DNA from: Streptomyces sp. R28
Lineage (GTDB): Bacteria; Actinomycetota; Actinomycetes; Streptomycetales; Streptomycetaceae
NCBI RefSeq assembly: GCF_041052385.1
Contig: NZ_CP163439.1
Coordinates: 4,515,001 to 4,579,000 of the forward strand
DNA: 64,000 nt
Direction of reading: 5' to 3'
Below are positions 59,059-64,000 of this stretch, piece by piece (position 1 is the stretch's first letter; every line of letters begins with the position of its first letter). Under the pieces are notes generated by a model, which made no database searches, was not told where the DNA came from, and saw only the letters and a program-made list of their open reading frames with translations. Made by a program: the position numbers and the translations under genes.

Positions 59059-59313
59059 TCAACGACCGTCGCCGAGCTGTCGTACGAGTCCCGCGAACGC
59101 GTCCCGTTCCGCCGGGGTCAGCTCCACGGCCTCCAGCTCGGGGGCGGTCTGCCGCTGGTGCGGGAGCGCGGAGAGCACCGGGACCGAGCGCCACGGCGAC
59201 GACCCGGTGCGGGCACGGCGCAGGACGCGGGTCAGGCCGATCACCCAGAGCACGGCCGCCAGGGCGAGCACGACCGGCCCCAGCAGCTGGAGGAACGAGA
59301 CGTGCTCAGGCAT
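59059..59313 (-). CDS. Small single-span membrane protein
   Basis: An 84-residue protein: a hydrophobic N-terminal span (FLQLLGPVVLALAAVLWVIGL, about 7-27), a basic stretch (RVLRRAR) and a soluble tail ending ELTPAERDAFAGLVRQLGDGR. ATG 59313. The extended fruA reading frame overlaps its first 73 bases. Function unknown. Confidence 0.7.
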   Translation of the reverse strand: MPEHVSFLQLLGPVVLALAAVLWVIGLTRVLRRARTGSSPWRSVPVLSALPHQRQTAPELEAVELTPAERDAFAGLVRQLGDGR

Positions 59314-61478
59314 GCGCCCCAGTAGACACCACGGTCCGGGCCTTTGGGCCCGGACCGTGACGTATCTCGCAGGTGCCGTGAACAACTCACAGCGCCCCAA
59401 AGGGACAAGCGGGAGGCCTGCCCGGCGGGGGGCTTACGCCGCCCCGGCTGCTTCGCCTCCGCGGCCGCGGCCGCCGGGGACTCGGCCGCCGAGGTGCCCT
59501 CCGGGGCCGTCTTGCGCATGCCCTTCAGGAGGATGACCAGGCCGGTCGTGACCGCCGTACCGACCGCGATGGCCAGCAGGTAGAGGAACGGCTTGCCGAT
59601 CAGGAAGGTGACCCAGACACCGCCGTGCGGGGCGCGCAGGGTCGAGCCGAAGGCCATGGTCAGCGCGCCGGTGACCGCGCCGCCCGCCATGGAGGCGGGG
59701 ATGACGCGCAGCGGGTCGGCCGCGGCGAACGGGATCGCGCCCTCGGAGATGAAGGAGGCGCCCAGCACCCAGGCGGCCTTGCCGTTCTCGCGCTCGGCCG
59801 TGGTGAACAGCTTCTTGCGGACGGTGGTGGCGAGGGCCATGCCCAACGGCGGGACCATGCCCGCGGCCATGACGGCGGCCATGATCTTCATCGCGGAGTC
59901 GCTGGGGGCCGCCACGGAGATGCCGGCCGTCGCGAAGGTGTAGGCCACCTTGTTGACGGGGCCGCCGAGGTCGAAGCACATCATCAGGCCGAGCAGGACG
60001 CCGAGCAGGATGGCGTTGGTGCCGGAGAGGCTGTTCAGCCAGTCGGTCAGGCCCTTCTGCGCCTCGGAGATCGGCTTGCCGATGACCACGAACATCAGGA
60101 AGCCGACGACCGCCGAGGAGACCAGCGGGATCACCACCACCGGCATGATGCCGCGCAGCACCGGCGGGATGTCGATCCGCTGGATGCCGAGCACCACACC
60201 ACCGGCGATCAGACCGGCGACCAGACCGCCGAGGAACCCGGCGCCGATCGTCACGGAGATCGCGCCGCCGACGAAGCCGGGCACGAGTCCTGGCCGGTCG
60301 GCCATGCCGTAGGCGATGTATCCGGCGAGGACCGGGACGAGGAAGCCGAAGGCCGCCGCGCCGATCTGGAACAGCAGCGCGCCCCAGCTGTCGACCTGGC
60401 CCCAGTCGAAGTGCTCGGTGACCGACTTGGCCTCGTTGATCTGGTAGCCGCCGATCGCGAAGCCGAGGGCGATCAGCAGACCGCCGGCCGCGACGAACGG
60501 GACCATGTAACTCACGCCTGACATCAGCCACTTGCGCAGCTTGGTGCCGTAGCCCTCGCCGGGCTCGCCGGCGCGTTCGACGGGGGTGCCGCCGCCGGGC
60601 CTGGCGGCCGCGGTGACCTCGCCGCGCTCGGCCTTGGCGCGCACCTCGGCGATGAGTTCGGCCGGGCGGTTGATGCCCGCCTTCACTCCGACGTCGACGG
60701 TTGGCTTGCCGGCGAACCGGTCCTTCTCCCGTACGGACACGTCGTGGGCGAAGATCACGCCGTCCGCCGCCGCGATGACGGCCGGGTCGAGCCGGGTGAA
60801 GCCGGCCGAGCCCTGGGTCTCGACGACGAGTTCGACGCCCGCCTCGCGGCCCGCGTTCTCCAGGGACTCGGCTGCCATGTACGTGTGGGCGATGCCGGTC
60901 GGGCAGGAGGTGACGGCGACGATACGGAACGGGCGCTCGGCGGGAGCCTCGGAGGTGGTGCCCGTGGCGGCGTCGGCGGAGGCCGCCACCGACGACGCCA
61001 CGGAGTCTTCGGAATCGGCGGCATCGGCCGCCGGGGGCTCCTCGCCCCGGATCAGCGCCGCCGCGGACGCCGCGTCGCCCGCCGACCGCAGCGCGTCCGT
61101 GAACTCGGCGTTCATCAGCTGGCGGGCCAGCGACGACAGGATCGTCAGGTGGGCGTCGTCCGCACCGGCGGGGGCGGCGATCAGGAAGATCAGGTCGGCA
61201 GGACCGTCCGCCGCACCGAAGTCGATGCCAGCGGCGCTGCGCCCGAAGGCGAGCGTCGGCTCGGTGACGTGCTCACTGCGGCAGTGCGGGATACCGATGC
61301 CCCCGTCGAGGCCGGTGGGCATCTGTGCTTCGCGCGCGGCCACGTCGGCGAGGAAGCCGTCGAGGTCGGTCACCCGACCCAGGGCCACCATGCGCTCGGC
61401 GAGGGCACGCGCCGCCGCTTCCTTGGTGTCGGCGGACAGGTCGAGATCGACCAGGTCCGCGGTGATCATGCCGCTCAT
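59241..61478 (-). CDS. fruA: Fructose PTS enzyme IIABC FruA (3'-end frameshifted)
   Basis: A 745-residue permease that imports and phosphorylates fructose to fructose-1-phosphate. IIA: His65 in GIGIPHCRSEH. IIB: Cys192 in TSCPTGIAHTYMAA. IIC: about 315-670 with GGLLIALGFAIGG. The natural end should be near 59434 (another frame ends EAAGAA-stop), but this frame slides past it and adds about 65 residues without family character. That tail crosses a strong hairpin and enters the next gene. A one-base deletion or a sequence error is likely. ATG 61478; ATG 61469 is possible. Confidence 0.9.
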   Translation of the reverse strand: MSGMITADLVDLDLSADTKEAAARALAERMVALGRVTDLDGFLADVAAREAQMPTGLDGGIGIPHCRSEHVTEPTLAFGRSAAGIDFGAADGPADLIFLIAAPAGADDAHLTILSSLARQLMNAEFTDALRSAGDAASAAALIRGEEPPAADAADSEDSVASSVAASADAATGTTSEAPAERPFRIVAVTSCPTGIAHTYMAAESLENAGREAGVELVVETQGSAGFTRLDPAVIAAADGVIFAHDVSVREKDRFAGKPTVDVGVKAGINRPAELIAEVRAKAERGEVTAAARPGGGTPVERAGEPGEGYGTKLRKWLMSGVSYMVPFVAAGGLLIALGFAIGGYQINEAKSVTEHFDWGQVDSWGALLFQIGAAAFGFLVPVLAGYIAYGMADRPGLVPGFVGGAISVTIGAGFLGGLVAGLIAGGVVLGIQRIDIPPVLRGIMPVVVIPLVSSAVVGFLMFVVIGKPISEAQKGLTDWLNSLSGTNAILLGVLLGLMMCFDLGGPVNKVAYTFATAGISVAAPSDSAMKIMAAVMAAGMVPPLGMALATTVRKKLFTTAERENGKAAWVLGASFISEGAIPFAAADPLRVIPASMAGGAVTGALTMAFGSTLRAPHGGVWVTFLIGKPFLYLLAIAVGTAVTTGLVILLKGMRKTAPEGTSAAESPAAAAAEAKQPGRRKPPAGQASRLSLWGAVSCSRHLRDTSRSGPKGPDRGVYWGACLSTSRSSSCWGRSCSPWRPCSG
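59330..59359 (-). terminator. Hairpin downstream of the normal fruA end
   Basis: CACGGTCCGGGCC and its complement form a 13-bp perfect stem with a TTTG loop, just upstream of the small membrane gene. It would stop leftward fru transcripts, yet lies inside the extended fruA frame. Confidence 0.8.
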
Positions 61479-61723
61479 CGCGGGCTCCTTCGCTCGCGTA
61501 TCGCCCGGGGAGTCTGGTGGGCGCAGAAGGGGACGGGGGTGCGGTGGGGGGTGACAGGTGTGGAGTGGGGGGTGGGGGAGGCGAGGTCGGGGAAAGCCCG
61601 CCTCCCCCGGGCGGCAGAGCGGCTCAGGAGGCTCTGCCGTCCGTCGGCGGGCGTGAGTAACGCCGAGCTTCGCCGCTTACGGACCGGATCGGCAAGAACT
61701 GTGACAACCACGACATGCGTCAT
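61475..61723 (-). CDS. Possible small ORF bridging fruK and fruA
   Basis: An 82-residue frame whose ATG (61723) overlaps the fruK TGA by four bases and whose TGA (61475-61477) overlaps the fruA ATG by four bases. It starts MTHVVVVTVLADPVRKRRSS, then turns Arg/Pro/Ser-rich with no recognisable domain. Exact coupling at both ends suggests translation, but composition alone cannot prove a protein. Confidence 0.35.
   Translation of the reverse strand: MTHVVVVTVLADPVRKRRSSALLTPADGRQSLLSRSAARGRRAFPDLASPTPHSTPVTPHRTPVPFCAHQTPRAIRERRSPR
61574..61608. promoter_or_regulatory. Intra-operon hairpin 1 between fruK and fruA
   Basis: GGGGGAGGCG-N15-CGCCTCCCCC, a 10-bp perfect stem. Lies inside the small bridging frame; could slow RNA polymerase, protect or separate the fruA message. 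Confidence 0.6.
61613..61638. promoter_or_regulatory. Intra-operon hairpin 2 between fruK and fruA
   Basis: GGCAGAGC-N10-GCTCTGCC, an 8-bp perfect stem four bases from hairpin 1. Confidence 0.55.
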
Positions 61724-62682
61724 GACGCCGACTCCTTCAGTACGCGGTCCACCAGTACGCGGTCCACGGGCACCTCGGCCGTGACCGTCACCGCCGCCAT
61801 GTCCAGGTCGCCCGGGGCCGGCATCACGCTGCCGGGGAGCTGCACGGCCGCAGCACCGTGCGCGACGGCGGAGGCGAGCGCCTCGGGCCCGCTTCCCCCG
61901 GCGATCAGAAAGCCGGCGAGGGAGGAGTCACCCGCGCCGACGTTGCTGCGTACGACGTCCACGCGCGCACTGCCGAACCAGGCGCCCGCGTCGTCCACCA
62001 GCAGCTGCCCGTCAGCGCCCAGGCTCGCGAGCACGGCGCGCGCGCCCATCACGCGCAACTCCTCGGCCGCCTTCACCGCGTCACCCACGGTGGACAGGGG
62101 GCGCCCGACCGCTTCCGCGAGCTCCTCGGCGTTCGGCTTCACCACGTCGGGCCGCGCACGCAGGGCTTCGAGGAGGGCGCGCCCGGAGGCGTCCAGCGCG
62201 ATCCGCGCGCCGCCCGCGTGTGCCCGGGCAACCACATCGGCGTACCAGGAGGGCGCGAGCCCCCGGGGCAGGCTCCCGCAGCAGGCGATCCAGTCGGCGT
62301 CGCGCGACTGCTCGCGGACCGTCTCCAGGAGCAGCTCCTGCTCGGCCGCGGACAGCTCGGGACCGGGTGCGTTGATCTTCGTCAGTACCCCGTCCGACTC
62401 CGCGAGCGCGATGTTCGAGCGGGTGGCCCCGGCGACCGGGACCGGCGCCACCTCGATGCCCTGCGCGTCGAGCAGGTCGGCGACGAGCGCGCCGGGCGCA
62501 CCGCCCAGGGGCAGCACCGCGACCGTGCGCTGTCCGGCGGCCGCGATCGCGCGCGACACGTTCACGCCCTTGCCGCCCGGGTCCATGCGCTCGCCGGTGG
62601 CGCGTATGACCTCGCCACGGTCGAGGGACGGGACCTCGTAGGTGCGGTCCAGGGACGGGTTCGGGGTGACGGTGAGGATCAT
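61720..62682 (-). CDS. fruK: 1-phosphofructokinase FruK
   Basis: A 320-residue PfkB-family kinase making fructose-1,6-bisphosphate from the FruA product. MILTVTPNPSLDRTYEV opens the fold; DPGGKGVNVSRAIAAAG is PfkB signature 1; VRSNVGAGDSSLAGFL is signature 2 with the catalytic Asp. ATG 62682 is used (GTG 62688 in frame). It starts 12 bases after fruR. Confidence 0.95.
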   Translation of the reverse strand: MILTVTPNPSLDRTYEVPSLDRGEVIRATGERMDPGGKGVNVSRAIAAAGQRTVAVLPLGGAPGALVADLLDAQGIEVAPVPVAGATRSNIALAESDGVLTKINAPGPELSAAEQELLLETVREQSRDADWIACCGSLPRGLAPSWYADVVARAHAGGARIALDASGRALLEALRARPDVVKPNAEELAEAVGRPLSTVGDAVKAAEELRVMGARAVLASLGADGQLLVDDAGAWFGSARVDVVRSNVGAGDSSLAGFLIAGGSGPEALASAVAHGAAAVQLPGSVMPAPGDLDMAAVTVTAEVPVDRVLVDRVLKESAS

Positions 62683-62694
62683 GCGCACTCGTTT

Positions 62695-63456
62695 CTAAAC
62701 ACACAGCACTTCCGTGCCGCCGCGCTCGATCGCGGTGGCGTCTTCGGGGCTCAGCCCGCTGTCGGTGACCAGCAGGTCCACGTCGCTCAGGTCACCGAAG
62801 CGGGCGAAGTGCTCCTGGCCGTGCTTGGAGGAGTCGGCCAGCAGCACCACACGGCGGGCCGCGGCCACGGCCGCGCGCTTGACCGCGGCCTCGGCGAGGT
62901 CGGGGGTGGTCAGACCATGCTCGGCGGAGAAGCCGTTGGCCGCGACGAACAGGACGTCGGCACGAATCTCGCCGTACGCCCGCAGCGCCCAGGCGTCCAC
63001 GGCGGGGCGCGTACGGTGCCGTACGCGCCCCCCGACCAGGTGGAGCTGGATGCCGGGGTGGTCCGCGAGGCGGGCCGCGATGGGCAGGCTGTGCGTGACG
63101 ACGGTGAGGGACGCCTCCAGCGGCAGCGCGGCGGCGAGGCGGGCCACCGTCGAACCGGCGTCGAGGATCACCGTACCCTCGGTGGGCAGCTCGGCGAGGG
63201 CCGCCTTCGCGACGCGGTCCTTCTCGTCGGCCGCCGTCGACTCGCGCTCGGCGAGATCCGGCTCGAAGTCCAGCCGCCCGGCCGGGATCGCACCGCCGTG
63301 CACCCGGCGCAGGAGCCCGGCGCGGTCGAGGGCCTTCAGATCCCGGCGGATCGTCTCCGCCGTCACCTGGAACGCCTCTGCCAGCGACAGGACGTCCACT
63401 CGGCCGCCGTCACGGGCGAGCCGGAGGATCTCCTGCTGCCGCTCCGGTGCGTACAT
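62695..63456 (-). CDS. fruR: DeoR-family repressor of the fru operon
   Basis: A 253-residue regulator. The N-terminal helix-turn-helix is ERQQEILRLARDGGRVDVLSLAEAFQVTAETIRRDLKAL, with the DeoR R-R-V-H-G-G motif next. The C-terminal effector domain contains ILDAGSTVARLAAAL and LLADSSKHG, the sugar-phosphate pocket. Fructose-1-phosphate is the probable inducer. ATG 63456; first gene of fruR-fruK-fruA. Confidence 0.93.
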   Translation of the reverse strand: MYAPERQQEILRLARDGGRVDVLSLAEAFQVTAETIRRDLKALDRAGLLRRVHGGAIPAGRLDFEPDLAERESTAADEKDRVAKAALAELPTEGTVILDAGSTVARLAAALPLEASLTVVTHSLPIAARLADHPGIQLHLVGGRVRHRTRPAVDAWALRAYGEIRADVLFVAANGFSAEHGLTTPDLAEAAVKRAAVAAARRVVLLADSSKHGQEHFARFGDLSDVDLLVTDSGLSPEDATAIERGGTEVLCV

Positions 63457-63592
63457 GTCCGTTCGCCTCCGAACTGTGCCCGAACTTGTGGTTTCGCAGG
63501 GAGGCTACGCCCGGATTTCCGGAAAGTAAACAGGTTCGGGCCCAATCGGGCATGATCGGGCTTCCGAGCTGGGGAGAAACGGAAACGACGAA

Positions 63593-63618
63593 GGGCCCGG
63601 CACTGAAGTGCCGGGCCC
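63593..63618 (-). terminator. Terminator of the partial MFS gene
   Basis: GGGCCCGGCAC-TGAA-GTGCCGGGCCC, an 11-bp perfect stem, 11 bases past the stop and followed by TTCGTCG on the minus strand. Confidence 0.8.
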
Positions 63619-63629
63619 CTCCCCCGCTC

Positions 63630-64000
63630 TCAGCCCGCCAGCGCGGGTTCCTTCTCCGTCGACGGCGACGGATCATCGGCCGCTCCCTCGATGTGCTGCG
63701 CCGGGCGCTTCGGCAGCGCGAACATCAGCAGGAAGATGACGCCCATCACCGCGGCCACCCACCCGAGCGCGTGCTGGAAGCCGTCCGCGAAGGCCATGCC
63801 GGCCGCCGTGCGCCCGGTGGCCTCGGTCAGCCGGTCGTCGACGACCCCGAAGAAGACCACCGAGACCAGTCCGAGGCCGAGCGCGTTGCCCATCTGCTGG
63901 ACGGTGCTGATGAGGCCCGACGCCGAACCCGCGTGCTCGCGCGGCACCTCCGACAGGATCGCGTCCGTCAGCGGGGCCACGATCAGGCCCATGCCGAGGC
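63630..64000 (-). CDS. MFS transporter of the DHA2/EmrB-QacA type (C-terminal part)
   Basis: The last 120-odd residues of a fourteen-span drug exporter; the remainder lies beyond the window. VPREHAGSASGLISTVQQMGNALGLGLVSVVFFG is the family's segment around span 13, followed by a last span (LGWVAAVMGVIFLLMFALP) and a charged tail. It runs in the same direction as the fru operon, downstream of which it is separated by a terminator and the fruR promoter. Confidence 0.88.
   Translation of the reverse strand, partial: LGMGLIVAPLTDAILSEVPREHAGSASGLISTVQQMGNALGLGLVSVVFFGVVDDRLTEATGRTAAGMAFADGFQHALGWVAAVMGVIFLLMFALPKRPAQHIEGAADDPSPSTEKEPALAG

Overview
The window is chromosomal DNA from a high-GC actinomycete, almost certainly a Streptomyces. 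The supporting signs are very GC-rich coding sequence, many GTG and TTG starts, a sporulation-linked SsgA-like protein (SsgE), a WhiJ-like XRE/DUF397/ATPase trio, a Pmt O-mannosyltransferase and the divisome protein SepX. Gene order resembles, from memory, the S. coelicolor region around SCO3150-SCO3200; no search was run. I see no rRNA, CRISPR array, insertion sequence, integrase or large biosynthetic cluster. The one RNA gene is tRNA-Ala(CGC). No stretch above about 300 bases lacks a gene.

Region 1 (1-10.5 kb): a TatD nuclease fragment, a zinc-ribbon protein, rsmI and divergent pmt. Next is a TIR/NB-ARC/TPR STAND ATPase whose TPR end is built from near-identical 126-bp units, a small secreted protein, two tandem penicillin-binding proteins and ssgE. 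Region 2 (10.7-18.4 kb): a Co/Ni ECF transporter (cbiM, cbiQ, cbiO), an ohrR/ohr peroxide pair with a likely operator, a serine hydrolase, a DUF1876 protein, a second TIR protein with six membrane spans, a HIT hydrolase and a small membrane protein. The last three form an immune-like neighbourhood.

Region 3 (18.4-31.4 kb): a phosphoesterase, a methyltransferase, a secreted protein, an EamA transporter coupled to a YbaK deacylase, the XRE/DUF397/ATPase module, a TetR-controlled MmpL pump with two palindromic operators, and a tricorn protease. Region 4 (31.4-38.8 kb): a repeat-rich gap, a Baeyer-Villiger monooxygenase/hydrolase/SDR operon opposite a MerR regulator with palindromes between them, exodeoxyribonuclease III, a GNAT enzyme and an MFS transporter.

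Region 5 (38.9-45.3 kb): tRNA-Ala, then sepX (glpR), rimJ-like, mogA, moaC, glp/moeA and galU on one strand, with divergent 5-formyl-THF cyclo-ligase. This links molybdopterin-type genes to the division receptor. Region 6 (45.3-59 kb): penicillin acylase, K+/H+ antiporter, MFS transporter, FmdB protein, MTA phosphorylase, SAF protein, mscL, LtrA protein, P1 peptidase, L,D-transpeptidase lipoprotein and a DUF6227-like protein. Region 7 (59-64 kb): the fructose operon fruR-fruK-fruA and a partial MFS gene. fruA appears to have lost its stop by a frameshift, and a small ORF exactly bridges fruK and fruA.

Starts given here were often shortened to fit ribosome-binding sites, gene overlaps or domain boundaries; doubtful ones are flagged.
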